Part shown: positions 45,994-56,325 of the stretch, piece by piece | Layout of the letters: each line of letters begins with the position of its first letter | How positions within the stretch are numbered: position 1 is the stretch's first letter | Assembly: GCF_003544855.1 (NCBI RefSeq) | Contig: NZ_CP032101.1 | Span: 372,001 to 436,000, forward strand | Direction: 5' to 3' | Source of the DNA: Malaciobacter marinus | GTDB lineage: Bacteria > Campylobacterota > Campylobacteria > Campylobacterales > Arcobacteraceae | Length of the DNA: 64,000 bases | Made by a program: the position numbers and the translations under genes | The notes under the pieces: generated by a model | Database searches by the model: none | Seen by the model: only the letters and a program-made list of their open reading frames with translations | Told to the model about the DNA's origin: nothing

Positions 45994-47238
45994 TTATCCT
46001 ATTGTATTTAAATTATTTGTCTCTATTCTTTCTTTTTCTTCTTTTGATAAAAAACTATCAATTTTAAATGATAAAATCAAAGGAATAAAAGCTATTAAGC
46101 AAATAGCTAAAACTATATTTTCATAACCAAATTTTCCAGAAAAAAAGATGCTCATACTTGCAAAAATCAGTCCAGAAAGCATAAACATACTATGTTGAAT
46201 TGCATATTGAGAAGCTGGATTATTACTATCTATTTCATCCATCATCAAAGTTGAAATTACAGTTGTTGATGGAGTATAAAAAATAAATATTGTTCCAATT
46301 GTTAAAATCACATGAGTAGTGCTTGAATATCCATGTAGTAGTAAAATCAAGAAAAAGAGTCCTATAATTTGACCTATTGAGCAAAAAATCAAAACTCTTT
46401 TTTTGCCAAATTTATTTATTAGCCATGAAGCACCAAAAGATGCAACAATTCCAATGCTGTATCCAATAATATGTACAATTAGTCCAATATCTTTTAATTC
46501 CCATCCTAAATCAACTAAAATTGGAGATATTAGTCCATGTGCAGTTGCAACAGCACAAGGAAAAAGAAGAATGAAAATAAGCCATATTTTTCTATTTTTA
46601 CCTTTCCAAAAACTATAAAACTCTTTAAAAACAAATCTTTTTTGCTTAGCTTTTCTTTCCCAAGCAGGCTCTTTAAATAGTAAAAGTTGAATTATTGCAA
46701 TAGAAGTAAAAGATGCAAGTATTAAAACTGTTGTTTGCCATTGAAGATATGAATATATAATTAGGGCAACTCCTCCTCCTAAAACTGATCCTAAAAGACC
46801 TCCTGATACTTTAATAGCATTTCCAAAAGGTCTTTGCTCTTTTGTTAAAGTTTTATATACAAGTGCATCTAAGGCAATATCTTGAGTAGCAGAGAAAAAA
46901 GAAAAAATAACTGCGCATAAAAGAATTATTGAGATATGAGTTGTTACTTCATAAAAAGATGCAAAAAAGAGTGAACTTACCATTATTATTTGAGAAAGTA
47001 TTAGCCAAAACCTATAATGACCAATTCTTTGAAAATTTACTTTATCAATAAAAGGAGCCCACACAAATCTTAAAACCCAAAAAAATCCTAGCATATAAAC
47101 TATGCCAAGATTTTCTAAAGACATTCCTGTTTTCCTTAAAATAGCAATAAAGGCTTCTGTAAAGAAGCCTAATCCTAAGAATTGCGTAACATATAAACTA
47201 AGAAATAAAAAAAAGTCTCTTTTTCTAAGAATTTTCAT
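45994..47238 (-). CDS. RhtX/FptX-like MFS siderophore permease
   Basis: This is a 414-residue MFS protein related to AmpG/RhtX/FptX permeases. FFTEAFIAILRKTGMSLENLGIVYMLGFFWVLRFVWAPFIDK-type features in the first 60 residues (FVWAPFIDK follows helix 2) and FSFFSATQDIALDALVYKTL near residue 112 are characteristic. RhtX and FptX carry ferric siderophores across the inner membrane, and YbtX in the yersiniabactin system is related. It starts directly after the second ABC protein gene, with no gap. The siderophore-import role rests on family plus context. Confidence 0.75.
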   Translation of the reverse strand: MKILRKRDFFLFLSLYVTQFLGLGFFTEAFIAILRKTGMSLENLGIVYMLGFFWVLRFVWAPFIDKVNFQRIGHYRFWLILSQIIMVSSLFFASFYEVTTHISIILLCAVIFSFFSATQDIALDALVYKTLTKEQRPFGNAIKVSGGLLGSVLGGGVALIIYSYLQWQTTVLILASFTSIAIIQLLLFKEPAWERKAKQKRFVFKEFYSFWKGKNRKIWLIFILLFPCAVATAHGLISPILVDLGWELKDIGLIVHIIGYSIGIVASFGASWLINKFGKKRVLIFCSIGQIIGLFFLILLLHGYSSTTHVILTIGTIFIFYTPSTTVISTLMMDEIDSNNPASQYAIQHSMFMLSGLIFASMSIFFSGKFGYENIVLAICLIAFIPLILSFKIDSFLSKEEKERIETNNLNTIG

Positions 47239-49002
47239 TTAACTATTCCAAGCTTTAGTTCTAGTTTGTGCTTCCCACATATTTTTATATAAGTCACTTG
47301 AAACTATTATTTGTTCATGCTTACCTTGCTGTATAATTTCTGCTTCTTTCATTACTAAAATATTATCTGCATGAGTAATTGTAGATAATCTATGGGCAAT
47401 GACAATTACTGTTCTATTTTTTACAAGAGAATCAATTGCTTTTTGAACAGCAAGCTCACTTTTTGTATCAAGAGAAGCGGTAGGTTCATCAAGTATTACA
47501 ATTGGAGCATCTTTTAAAATTGCCCTTGCAATTGATATTCTTTGTTTTTCTCCACCTGATAGATTTCCTCCTAAATCTCCAATATTAGTTTCATAAGAGT
47601 TTGGAAGATTTTGTATAAAATCATGGCAGTTTGCAAGTTTGCAAGCTTTGATAATTTCATCTTTTGTTGCTTTAGGTTTTGCCATTTTTATATTATTTAA
47701 TACTGTATCATCAAATAAATATACATCTTGAAATACTACAGAAATATCTTTCATAAGCTCTTTTTGAGTCATATTTTTAATATTTACACCACCAATTTTT
47801 ACACTTCCTTTTGATACATCATCATATCTCATAAGCATCTTAGTAATTGTAGTTTTCCCACAACCTGAATGTCCAACTATTGCCGTTAATGAGTTTTGTT
47901 TTATATTAAAACTTATATTTTTTAAAGAGTAAGTTTCATCTTTATCATATGAGTAAAAAACATTTTCAAACTCAATATCAAAACTTTTAGCTTTTTGTTT
48001 AGGTTCAAAAGTTTTTAATGACTTTATATCCAAAACAGTTTTTATTCTATTAAAAGCACTATCCATAGTATCAAATACAGGAATAACCCCTAAAAAGAGT
48101 GTTAAGGGTTCTGTTAGTCTTGATACTACAACAAGTAAAGCAGCAAGAGTAATAAGTGCGAGTGAACCTTCTTCTACCCACATACCTCCTAAAAATACAA
48201 GTACTAATAAAACAATTTCAACAAGTGAACCCATGATTAGTAAAGGAAGTGTACTTTTACTTGCTCCTTCTTCTTGTATAGTTCTTACTTTTTTAACTGC
48301 TAAATCAAGCTGTTTTGCATTTTTACCTACTTGGTTAACTGATCTTAACACAGGAAGACCTTGAATATACTCAATTAGTTGTGACTCTAAGTTTGAGTTT
48401 GCATCATTGAAATCTTTTTTCTCTTCAATAGATACTTTTCTTTTCATAATATAAAGTGGTATTGCAAAAGGCAAAATTATTAACATAATAAGTGCAAGTT
48501 TGTAATCAATAAAAAATGTAAATAAAACTACTACAATTGGCACTACAGTTATTTGCATAAATAGTGCAGAAACTACTCCCATATGTAATATTGATTCATC
48601 AACATTTGAAGATAAAATAGAGTTTAATTCCCCTGTTTTATATTTTGATAATGTATGAAGAGGCATACTTCTAAGTTTTTTACCAAGTTTTACTCTTAAT
48701 TCATTTGTAATTTCAACAATATATCCTGAATAATCAAAGTTGTGTCCAAACCACTTAGTAACAATTGAAATAAGACTAAAAAATGCCATAAAACTAAACC
48801 AATAAATAATCTCATTTATATCTGCTTGTGAAGAAAATATCGCTTTTAATAATGGAAAAAACATTGCAAAAGCTAAACCTAATGTAACAAAAGAGATAAA
48901 AAATAGTAAAAGACTTCTTTTAAATCCTACATTATATTCACCTGCAATTTCAACTGATAACTTATAAACCTCATATAAAGAGCTAAATCTTTTATTTGTC
49001 AT
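47239..49002 (-). CDS. ABC transporter fused permease/ATPase, YbtQ/IrtB-like (second half-transporter)
   Basis: This 587-residue ABC exporter-fold half-transporter has an N-terminal six-helix membrane domain (to about residue 310) and a C-terminal nucleotide-binding domain. It has Walker A GHSGCGKTT, signature LSGGEKQR, Walker B IVILDEPTAS and the H-loop IAHRLST. It overlaps the first half-transporter gene by 11 bp, and the two should form a heterodimer. In YbtPQ and IrtAB such exporter-fold pairs import ferric siderophores, and the surrounding iron genes favour that here. Confidence 0.88.
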   Translation of the reverse strand: MTNKRFSSLYEVYKLSVEIAGEYNVGFKRSLLLFFISFVTLGLAFAMFFPLLKAIFSSQADINEIIYWFSFMAFFSLISIVTKWFGHNFDYSGYIVEITNELRVKLGKKLRSMPLHTLSKYKTGELNSILSSNVDESILHMGVVSALFMQITVVPIVVVLFTFFIDYKLALIMLIILPFAIPLYIMKRKVSIEEKKDFNDANSNLESQLIEYIQGLPVLRSVNQVGKNAKQLDLAVKKVRTIQEEGASKSTLPLLIMGSLVEIVLLVLVFLGGMWVEEGSLALITLAALLVVVSRLTEPLTLFLGVIPVFDTMDSAFNRIKTVLDIKSLKTFEPKQKAKSFDIEFENVFYSYDKDETYSLKNISFNIKQNSLTAIVGHSGCGKTTITKMLMRYDDVSKGSVKIGGVNIKNMTQKELMKDISVVFQDVYLFDDTVLNNIKMAKPKATKDEIIKACKLANCHDFIQNLPNSYETNIGDLGGNLSGGEKQRISIARAILKDAPIVILDEPTASLDTKSELAVQKAIDSLVKNRTVIVIAHRLSTITHADNILVMKEAEIIQQGKHEQIIVSSDLYKNMWEAQTRTKAWNS

Positions 49003-50779
49003 TATGATTTCCTTTGTTATCTATATCCCAGTTATAAGCTTTTTCATAGCTTGTATATAAATCAATATAATCAAAAGAGTTTTTTAGTAACTCTTCATGT
49101 GTTCCTTTTGCTAATAATCTACCTTTTTCAAAAAGTAAAATTTGGTCTGCATCTTTGATTGTTGAGAGTCTATGTGCAATAATAATTACTGTTTTATTTT
49201 TCATAAGATTTGCTAGTGCTTTTATAAGTTTTTCTTCACTTTGTGCATCTGCATATGAAGTGGCTTCATCTAATACAATTATTTGTGCATCTCTTAATAT
49301 AGCTCTTGCTATTGTAACTCTTTGTTTTTGTCCTCCTGAAAGTCTTGAGCCTTTATCTCCAACTAAAGTATCATAGCCATTTGGTAAAGTCATTATAAAC
49401 TCATGAATTTGTGCAGCTTTGCAAGCTTGTATTACTTGTTCATCTGTAGCTTTTTCATTTGCTAATTTAATATTATTTTTAATTGTGTCGTGGAAAAGAT
49501 ATGTATCTTGAAATACAAAAGCAACGCTATTCATTAATGTTTTTGAATCAATATCTTTAATATTTTGATTGTCAATCAAAATTTCTCCAAAGCTTACATC
49601 CCAAAATCTAGGAATCAACTTAGCAATAGTACTTTTTCCTGCTCCTGATGAGCCTATAATAGCACTCTTTGTACCCTGTTTTACTTCAAAATTAATATTT
49701 TCAAGGGCATTTGAATCTCTATTTTCATATTTAAATCCAACATTTTTAAACTCAATATCAAAAGAGTTTAACTCTTTAACTTTATTTGAATAATATAACT
49801 CCTCTTCATTTGATATATCAGCAATTCTATAAGCAGCTGCTTGTGACTTTTTTACAAAGTTACTCATCCACATTAAAGGCATTAACGCATCACTCATCCC
49901 TGTTGCAATTAATAAAACTGCTAAAAATGATACTAAATCTAAACTACCATTTAAAACAAAATATGCTCCAATACCACTAACTGCTAAAATAGTTGGCATT
50001 GGACTTAAGATTGCCATTGCAAACTTTGCAGCTACACCTGTTTCATTTATCCAATTTTTTAAATTTGTTTTATAGTTTTCTAAAGACTCATTATATCTTT
50101 TGAAAGAGCTTGTTCCATCATCAAAAGTTCTAACTATTGGCATAGCTTGAACAAACTCTACAACTGCTTTATTTATATTTGATTGAGAGTTTTCATATGC
50201 TTGTCTATAAACTTGAGAGTCTTTCATAACATAACTCATAATAATAACGCCAAGTATTAAAACCACAATAGAAGCAAAAGCTAATCTATAATCAATTATT
50301 AACATTAAAATTAAAGAAGCAATAGGTGTAGAAATACTTCTTCCTATCATTGGAGTTGTATCTGCAACAAAGGCATGAAGATTTTTAATATCATCTAATA
50401 AAACTTTTTTTAATTTTCCTGTTCCTGTTGTTGTTATAAAACCTAAAGGAACTTTTGCCAAATGTTTAGAGAGATTTGTTCTTAAAATCTCTTCAAGTTT
50501 AAATGCTCCAAAATGAGAGATTATAAAAGCATATTTTCTTGAAAAAAATGAGATAAAAGATATTACAGCTAGATATATAAAAGCTGTGTCAAAATCCATT
50601 GTAATTCCTAAAAAAGTTGTGTTTGTATTAACTGTTAGTGAAACTACAAATGCTAAAAAAGTAAGTGCAATAACTGAAGTGATACCAGAAAAAGCTGCTA
50701 ATAATATTGCACTATTAATATGCAAGTTTACGGGCTTCATTATAGCCCATAAACTTTTTTTCATTTTTTCGTTTTCCAT
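48992..50779 (-). CDS. ABC transporter fused permease/ATPase, YbtP/IrtA-like (first half-transporter)
   Basis: This 595-residue protein has an N-terminal exporter-type membrane domain with about six helices and a C-terminal ATPase domain with Walker A GSSGAGKST, signature LSGGQKQR, Walker B IIVLDEATS and the H-loop IAHRLST. It is the first gene of the five-gene run to mntP, with AAAGG before its ATG and a Fur-box-like sequence 38-52 bp upstream. Heterodimer formation with the next gene product and import of a ferric siderophore are inferred from YbtPQ-like context. Confidence 0.88.
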   Translation of the reverse strand: MENEKMKKSLWAIMKPVNLHINSAILLAAFSGITSVIALTFLAFVVSLTVNTNTTFLGITMDFDTAFIYLAVISFISFFSRKYAFIISHFGAFKLEEILRTNLSKHLAKVPLGFITTTGTGKLKKVLLDDIKNLHAFVADTTPMIGRSISTPIASLILMLIIDYRLAFASIVVLILGVIIMSYVMKDSQVYRQAYENSQSNINKAVVEFVQAMPIVRTFDDGTSSFKRYNESLENYKTNLKNWINETGVAAKFAMAILSPMPTILAVSGIGAYFVLNGSLDLVSFLAVLLIATGMSDALMPLMWMSNFVKKSQAAAYRIADISNEEELYYSNKVKELNSFDIEFKNVGFKYENRDSNALENINFEVKQGTKSAIIGSSGAGKSTIAKLIPRFWDVSFGEILIDNQNIKDIDSKTLMNSVAFVFQDTYLFHDTIKNNIKLANEKATDEQVIQACKAAQIHEFIMTLPNGYDTLVGDKGSRLSGGQKQRVTIARAILRDAQIIVLDEATSYADAQSEEKLIKALANLMKNKTVIIIAHRLSTIKDADQILLFEKGRLLAKGTHEELLKNSFDYIDLYTSYEKAYNWDIDNKGNHNDK

Positions 50780-50816
50780 AAACTACCTTTATTTCTTGTA
50801 TTGAGTAAAATTATAA

Positions 50817-50831
50817 TAATAATTACTATCA
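50817..50831 (-). promoter_or_regulatory. Fur-box-like site upstream of the ABC/MFS/mntP operon
   Basis: On the minus strand the 15-mer TGATAGTAATTATTA matches the 7-1-7 pattern TGATAATnATTATCA at 12 of 14 defined positions. It lies in the promoter region of the first ABC gene. Confidence 0.55.
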
Positions 50832-50888
50832 AATACAAGAATGAATTTATGTATAAAGGATTATTTTTTTACATAAAGGTATTTTTTA

Positions 50889-53000
50889 TTAAAATCTATA
50901 ATTAAATGCAACATTAAAAGTTCTAGGATTTCCAACTGCTCCCATATATCCTACTGTTGTATCATGAAAACCATCTAAGAAATACTCTTTATTTGTTATA
51001 TTTTTTACACCAAAATATAAATCCCAGTTATCTTGTTCATAACCAATTTTTGCATTATAAACTGTATAAGACTCAACTTTTTTTTCATTTGATCTATCAA
51101 ACTGTTTTTCTCCTGTATGCAATGCTTCAAAGTTTGCAAAAATACCATTTGGATTTCTATACTTTAATCCTACATTAAAATCATATTTAGGAATCATTGC
51201 TACTTTATTATCTTTATAGTTTTTATTTGCAATTAAATCTTCATAATCTCCATATTTTGCAGATACTAAACCAAAGTTCCCACTTAGTGTTAGATTACTT
51301 GTAAGTGAATATGAAGTTTCAAATTCTAAACCTTTTATATCAACTTCTGTTACATTTGCTTGCATAATAGTTGTAGGATTTACTTGAATTCTGTCTTGAT
51401 AATCATCAACTTTTGTATAAAAAGCAGCCATATTAAAAGTTAAACCTAAATTAGGAAATTTAGATTTTATACCAACTTCTAATGCATTTGATATTTCTGG
51501 ATCAAACTCTGCAAGCTCTTTATTGTCAACTGCATATGAAAAACCACCAGCTTTATAACCTTTTGAAGCTGTTGTATAAACCATCATATTTTTATTTATG
51601 TAATAATCAAGTGAAAGTTTTGGAAGAACAATCGAGTTTGTTTTTTCCATGTTTTTCATAGGAGTTGCTGTGTTTACTCCTGCAAAAGTATGAGTTCTTT
51701 TATCCATACTTCTTTTGGATTTTTCATATCTAAGTCCTGTTGTTAATCCTAATCTATCATCAAAAAACCTTATGGTACTTTGTCCAAAAATTGCTATATC
51801 TCTTGAACTTAAATCAGCTTTCATCTTATCTTCTGAATATAAAGGAACTCCCATCATATTTGCATAAGTTTCATCAAGTTTATAACCTGTTTCATCATTT
51901 GCATTCTCTTTATTAAAGTATGTTCCAACTATCCAATTAAAAGAGCTACTGTTTGTTGAAGATAGTCTAAACTCTTGACTTAAAGAATCAAGTTCTCTTG
52001 AGTTAAATCCTATAAAGTTTTTACTTGGAGAAAAATCTCCATCTAAAGTACTTTGATTATCCATATCTCTATAACTTGTAATAGAAACAAAATCATACTC
52101 TTGTGCACTATAATCAAATTTTAAGGCTGAAGTTTTTGTTTTAGCTTGACTGTCACCTTTATAATTAAATGATGATTCAAACTCATCTAAACTTGAAAGT
52201 CCAGTAGCATTTTTATATTTACCTTTTTCCATTGAAGTCATGGGAAAGCCTCCATCATCATCTAACTTTTGGTATCCTAAAATTAAACTTGCTTCTAAGT
52301 CATCTGTTACTTTATAAAGCATATTTGCTCTTAATGACAAAGTATCATGATTATCTATATCTGTTGAAGTATATAAATTCTTGATATAACCATCTCTTTT
52401 AGACTTTAATGCAGACATCTTTAAAAATAGTTTATCTTGGATTAATGGAAGGTTTAAAGATGCCATAATTTGTTTTGAGTCATAATCTCCTGCTTCAAGA
52501 TTTACTCTTCCTGATAGTTCATTTGAAGGTTTTTTAGTAATTATATTTATAACTCCAGCCTCTGTATTTTTCCCATATAAAGTCCCTTGTGGGCCTTTTA
52601 ACACTTCAATCCTTTCTACTTCAAAAAGTGGAGAGTCAAAAGCAAATAAATCTGCATAAGATACATCATCAATATATAGTGCAACTGCAGGTTCTCCTAC
52701 TCCTGTATTTGAAATACCTCTTATTGCAATTCTTGAAAAGTAGTCCCTAGAACCACCATGCATAGTTGTTAAGTTTGGAATATAAGATGCAATTTCTCTA
52801 GTGTTTTTTATACCTGCATCTTCAATAAAAAATTCATCTAAGACATTTACTGACATAGGTACTTTTTGAATATTTTGTTCTGTTTTTTGTGCAGTAACTG
52901 TAATATCTGATAACTCAACACTTTTTTTATCTGCCATAAGTGAATTTGATAAAATCACTAAAGATGCACTAAGTGATAATAGTACATGTTTCTTGTTCAT
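50889..53000 (-). CDS. TonB-dependent siderophore receptor 1 (FyuA-like)
   Basis: This is a 703-residue outer membrane receptor with a signal peptide (ends at about LMA, residue 23), a TonB-box-like segment (SDITVTAQ), and a plug domain with IRGISNTGVGEPAVALYIDD and VERIEVLKGPQGTLYGKNTEAGVINI. The C-terminal beta-barrel ends in NVAFNYRF with the terminal Phe typical of OMPs. It is paired divergently with an AraC regulator at 53113 and lies 109 bp upstream of the ABC operon. Family context suggests import of a ferric siderophore of the yersiniabactin/pyochelin type. Confidence 0.9.
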   Translation of the reverse strand: MNKKHVLLSLSASLVILSNSLMADKKSVELSDITVTAQKTEQNIQKVPMSVNVLDEFFIEDAGIKNTREIASYIPNLTTMHGGSRDYFSRIAIRGISNTGVGEPAVALYIDDVSYADLFAFDSPLFEVERIEVLKGPQGTLYGKNTEAGVINIITKKPSNELSGRVNLEAGDYDSKQIMASLNLPLIQDKLFLKMSALKSKRDGYIKNLYTSTDIDNHDTLSLRANMLYKVTDDLEASLILGYQKLDDDGGFPMTSMEKGKYKNATGLSSLDEFESSFNYKGDSQAKTKTSALKFDYSAQEYDFVSITSYRDMDNQSTLDGDFSPSKNFIGFNSRELDSLSQEFRLSSTNSSSFNWIVGTYFNKENANDETGYKLDETYANMMGVPLYSEDKMKADLSSRDIAIFGQSTIRFFDDRLGLTTGLRYEKSKRSMDKRTHTFAGVNTATPMKNMEKTNSIVLPKLSLDYYINKNMMVYTTASKGYKAGGFSYAVDNKELAEFDPEISNALEVGIKSKFPNLGLTFNMAAFYTKVDDYQDRIQVNPTTIMQANVTEVDIKGLEFETSYSLTSNLTLSGNFGLVSAKYGDYEDLIANKNYKDNKVAMIPKYDFNVGLKYRNPNGIFANFEALHTGEKQFDRSNEKKVESYTVYNAKIGYEQDNWDLYFGVKNITNKEYFLDGFHDTTVGYMGAVGNPRTFNVAFNYRF

Positions 53001-53049
53001 TTTTTTACCTTTAAATATAGTTTTAATTTGATTTGCAATATACTTATAA

Positions 53050-53064
53050 TGATAATGAAAATCA
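53050..53064 (-). promoter_or_regulatory. Fur-box-like site between receptor 1 and AraC regulator 1
   Basis: TGATAATGAAAATCA matches the 7-1-7 Fur pattern TGATAATnATTATCA at 12 of 14 positions. It lies between divergent genes and could control both. Confidence 0.6.
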
Positions 53065-53112
53065 ATAATAAAGTTATGATAATTGTATTATTAATTAATA
53101 AAAAGGTATTTT

Positions 53113-54090
53113 GTGTCAAAATTATATGATTTGAATGATTTAGAGAACTTTTTTGTAAAAGACTTAAAAGATAATATAAAAGTAGATTTTCCAAATGAAA
53201 GTGGAAGTGTTGAAGTAGAAAAAACTATAATATCTGATGATATTTTTTTATATAAAAATAGCTTTAATTTCAAGGATAATGTATCTTTAGAATCCTCTTC
53301 TAGTGAGGAGGGCTTATGTATAAATATTGTATTAGATGGCAGTTTAAAATATACAGATAAAATTTTAGATGAACAAACAAATAAATGTGCAAATAGTATG
53401 TTTGTAAAGTATATTAATCAAAGTCAATCTTTATTTGAAGTTAATAAAGATAGTATCTTAAAAGATATTGGAATAATAATTAAAGGTGATTTTTTACAAG
53501 AGTTTTTTTTAGAGAAAATATCTAATAAAGAGTTAGTTTTGAAAAACTATGAAAAAAATATTTCTACTAATTTTAAGACTGCACAAACAAATCTAAAAAC
53601 AAAAATTTTAGCCCATGAGATTTTTAATTCTCCTTATGAAGGAGAGTTGCATAAAATCTATTTACAAAGTAAAGTTTATGAGATAGTTTTTCATGAGTTA
53701 TCTGATATTTTACAAGTAAATAGGCTAAAAAATATAAAAAAAGAGGTAAAACTTACAAAAGAAGATATTTATGCCTTACAAAAAGCAAAGAGTTTAATTT
53801 GTGAAAAAAGATTTTTTCTTAATCTTCCAAAACTCTCAAAAGAAGTAGCTTTAAATGAGTTCAAATTAAAGTATGGTTTTAAAAAGCTTTTTAATACTAC
53901 ACCAGGGGCTTTAATCTTGGAGTTTAGAATGCTTGAAGCAAGAAAATTATTAGAAAGTAGTGAGCTTAATATTACTGAGATTTCAAAATTAGTAGGTTAT
54001 AAATATGTTCAAAGCTTTACAACTGCATTTAAAAAAAGATTTAATGTAAATCCAAAAGAGTTTATAAAATCAAGAAAATACTACTATTAA
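53113..54090 (+). CDS. AraC-family regulator 1 (PchR/YbtA-like)
   Basis: This 325-residue protein has a variable N-terminal ligand-sensing part and a C-terminal double HTH from about residue 225. Its signature residues are LPKLSKEVALNEFKLKYGFKKLF for the first helix pair and ISKLVGYKYVQSFTTAFKKRF then NPKEF for the second. The start is GTG with AAAAGG 6 bp upstream. Divergent location next to receptor 1 fits siderophore-responsive regulators such as PchR and YbtA, which activate their cognate receptor when the ferric siderophore is present. Confidence 0.9.
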   Translation: MSKLYDLNDLENFFVKDLKDNIKVDFPNESGSVEVEKTIISDDIFLYKNSFNFKDNVSLESSSSEEGLCINIVLDGSLKYTDKILDEQTNKCANSMFVKYINQSQSLFEVNKDSILKDIGIIIKGDFLQEFFLEKISNKELVLKNYEKNISTNFKTAQTNLKTKILAHEIFNSPYEGELHKIYLQSKVYEIVFHELSDILQVNRLKNIKKEVKLTKEDIYALQKAKSLICEKRFFLNLPKLSKEVALNEFKLKYGFKKLFNTTPGALILEFRMLEARKLLESSELNITEISKLVGYKYVQSFTTAFKKRFNVNPKEFIKSRKYYY

Positions 54091-54114
54091 GAAAAGAGGA
54101 CTCTCTTTTCTTAA
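54087..54114. terminator. bidirectional hairpin between AraC regulator 1 and receptor 2
   Basis: A perfect 12-bp inverted repeat (54087-54098 and 54103-54114, loop of 4) includes both convergent stop codons. Confidence 0.6.
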
Positions 54115-56210
54115 AAACTATATCTTAATCCAACTCCTATTTTTCTTGGGTCTCCAAAAGTGATTCTTGACATTCCTCCTGCTGTATCAAATGCTGTTAC
54201 ATACTTTTCGTCAAAAATATTGTTTGCATAAGCATAAAAATCCCAATCTTTATATTTATAACCAAGCTTAACATTTGTTGTTATGTAATTATCTTGTTTA
54301 TCCATTTTATTTTTTGAATCATGAAAAAAATATGTTGGCCCTTGAAGATTTATATCTGCTCTTGAATAAAATCCACTAGGGTTAAAATATCCTATACCAA
54401 CTCTTGCTGTATATTCAGGAGTTAATTGAATCTTTTCATCATCATATTTTGCATCACCTGCATCATACTCTTTATATTTTGCATCTGTAAATCCAAATGC
54501 ACTTGTTAATTCCCAATTGCTATTTGGATAGTGACTAATCTCTAGTTCAACACCTTGAGAATAAGCTTTTTTAGCATTATCTGTTAACCATACAGAAGTA
54601 GATAAAGATTTATAAACATGAACATCTTTTATATCCATTCTAAAAATTGATAAAGTTAAATCTGTTTTATCAAATGAACCTTTTAATCCAATCTCATAGT
54701 TTGTAGATTTTTGTGCTTCAAATGAGTTTGCATCTTTATCATCATTCATAGCAAAATAGTTAAATCCACCTGGCATATATCCTTTAGAAATTGATGTATA
54801 TGTTGTCCAATCTTCATTTATTTTATATGAAAGGGCAAGCTTTGGTAAAAAAGTATTCCATGTTTTTTCATCATTAAAGTGATTCATTGCTGGACCAGAA
54901 ACACCAACTGGAAGCATATACATATCTAAATCTATATCTTTTTTTATTCTTTGGTATCTTCCACCTAAAGTTAATTCAAAATCTTCATAAAATGGAATAG
55001 TAACTTGTCCAAATAGAGCTTGAGTTTTACTATTTGTTATTGATTGGGCATCTTGAACCATTTTTGTTCCCATCATATTAAACTGCATTCCATATGGACC
55101 ATTATCAAGTTTTTCATCTTCAAAATATAAACCAGCAACCCATCTAAAATCTTCACTATTTGTACTTGAAAGTCTAAACTCTTGTGTCCAAGATTTTGTT
55201 TCACTTTTATTCATTTGATAAAGCTCTTTAAAAGCAGGATTATCAGAATAATCTGCATCATACTCTCCATCAATATTAAACTTTTTATGTGTAGTAAGAG
55301 AACTAAAATCAAAGTTATTAAAAGCATATTTTGCTTGAAAACTTTGTGCTTGAGTATCCAATATTTCAACAGTTGGAACATCAAAACTAAAGTGTTCGGC
55401 ATCATCTCTATTTGCATCACTTACATCTATTTGGTCACTTTGTGAATATCCATTTGACCAATGTTTTTTTTCATGTTCATCTGTAAGATTTAATTTTAAA
55501 CTTAATCTATCTGTAGGTTTATATAAAAAGTAAGTATTAACTTTTCGGCTATTTTGTCTATTTGCATGGTCATTCATACCAGGATAAGTGTTTTTTATCC
55601 AACCATCATCTTTTTGAAAGTTTCCATTAAGTCCCCAAAATAGTCTATCTTTTATAATAGGACCATTTATATAAAAATTAGCAAGATTGTAGTTATTACT
55701 TCCATACTCTAAAGTTAATGAACCATTATAGTAGTTATTTGCTTCTTTTGTCACAATATTAATAACTGCTCCAATTGCATCTTTTCCATATAAAGTTCCT
55801 TGAGGGCCTCTTAATACTTCTACTCTTTGTACATTTGCTAAAGCAGGGTTAAAGTTATATCTATTTGCCATGGGAATACCATTGATATAAACTACAACAG
55901 GGTTATTATTTGTAAACAAAGAGGTATTTAATCCTCTAAAATTTATATAAGTTCCAGAAGTAGAGTTTGCTGCATACATTCCTGGTACTTGATTTATCAC
56001 ATCAATTACGGTTTTGATGCCTTTTTCTTGTAGTGTAGTTTCATCTAAAACTGTTATACTTTGAGGTACATCTTTTATATTTTCCTCAATCTTATTTGCA
56101 GTTACGGTAATACTATTTAAATTAGTAGATTTTTTTTCATGCTCACTATGTGCATAAGCAATAGAAGAGCAAATCAAACTTGATAGTATTAAACTAATGG
56201 TTTTATTCAT
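54111..56210 (-). CDS. TonB-dependent siderophore receptor 2 (FyuA-like)
   Basis: This 699-residue outer membrane receptor has a signal peptide, a TonB-box-like NSITVTAN segment, a plug with NFRGLNTSLFTNNNPVVVYING and VQRVEVLRGPQGTLYGKDAIGAVINI, and a barrel ending IGVGLRYSF. It is similar in order and plug motifs to receptor 3, so the two are paralogs, while receptor 1 is more distant. It is divergent from AraC regulator 2 across a region with a Fur-box-like site. Ligand unknown, ferric siderophore inferred. Confidence 0.9.
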   Translation of the reverse strand: MNKTISLILSSLICSSIAYAHSEHEKKSTNLNSITVTANKIEENIKDVPQSITVLDETTLQEKGIKTVIDVINQVPGMYAANSTSGTYINFRGLNTSLFTNNNPVVVYINGIPMANRYNFNPALANVQRVEVLRGPQGTLYGKDAIGAVINIVTKEANNYYNGSLTLEYGSNNYNLANFYINGPIIKDRLFWGLNGNFQKDDGWIKNTYPGMNDHANRQNSRKVNTYFLYKPTDRLSLKLNLTDEHEKKHWSNGYSQSDQIDVSDANRDDAEHFSFDVPTVEILDTQAQSFQAKYAFNNFDFSSLTTHKKFNIDGEYDADYSDNPAFKELYQMNKSETKSWTQEFRLSSTNSEDFRWVAGLYFEDEKLDNGPYGMQFNMMGTKMVQDAQSITNSKTQALFGQVTIPFYEDFELTLGGRYQRIKKDIDLDMYMLPVGVSGPAMNHFNDEKTWNTFLPKLALSYKINEDWTTYTSISKGYMPGGFNYFAMNDDKDANSFEAQKSTNYEIGLKGSFDKTDLTLSIFRMDIKDVHVYKSLSTSVWLTDNAKKAYSQGVELEISHYPNSNWELTSAFGFTDAKYKEYDAGDAKYDDEKIQLTPEYTARVGIGYFNPSGFYSRADINLQGPTYFFHDSKNKMDKQDNYITTNVKLGYKYKDWDFYAYANNIFDEKYVTAFDTAGGMSRITFGDPRKIGVGLRYSF

Positions 56211-56256
56211 TTTGTTTCCTTATATTATCTAAAGTATTTTTAAGATAACATTATAA

Positions 56257-56271
56257 TGATAATCATAATTA
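56257..56271 (-). promoter_or_regulatory. Fur-box-like site between receptor 2 and AraC regulator 2
   Basis: TGATAATCATAATTA fits TGATAATnATTATCA at most positions and lies in the shared divergent promoter region. Confidence 0.55.
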
Positions 56272-56325
56272 ATTATAATATATTTTTTATGTATTATGGA
56301 TTTATTTTTAACTTTGAGGGATTAA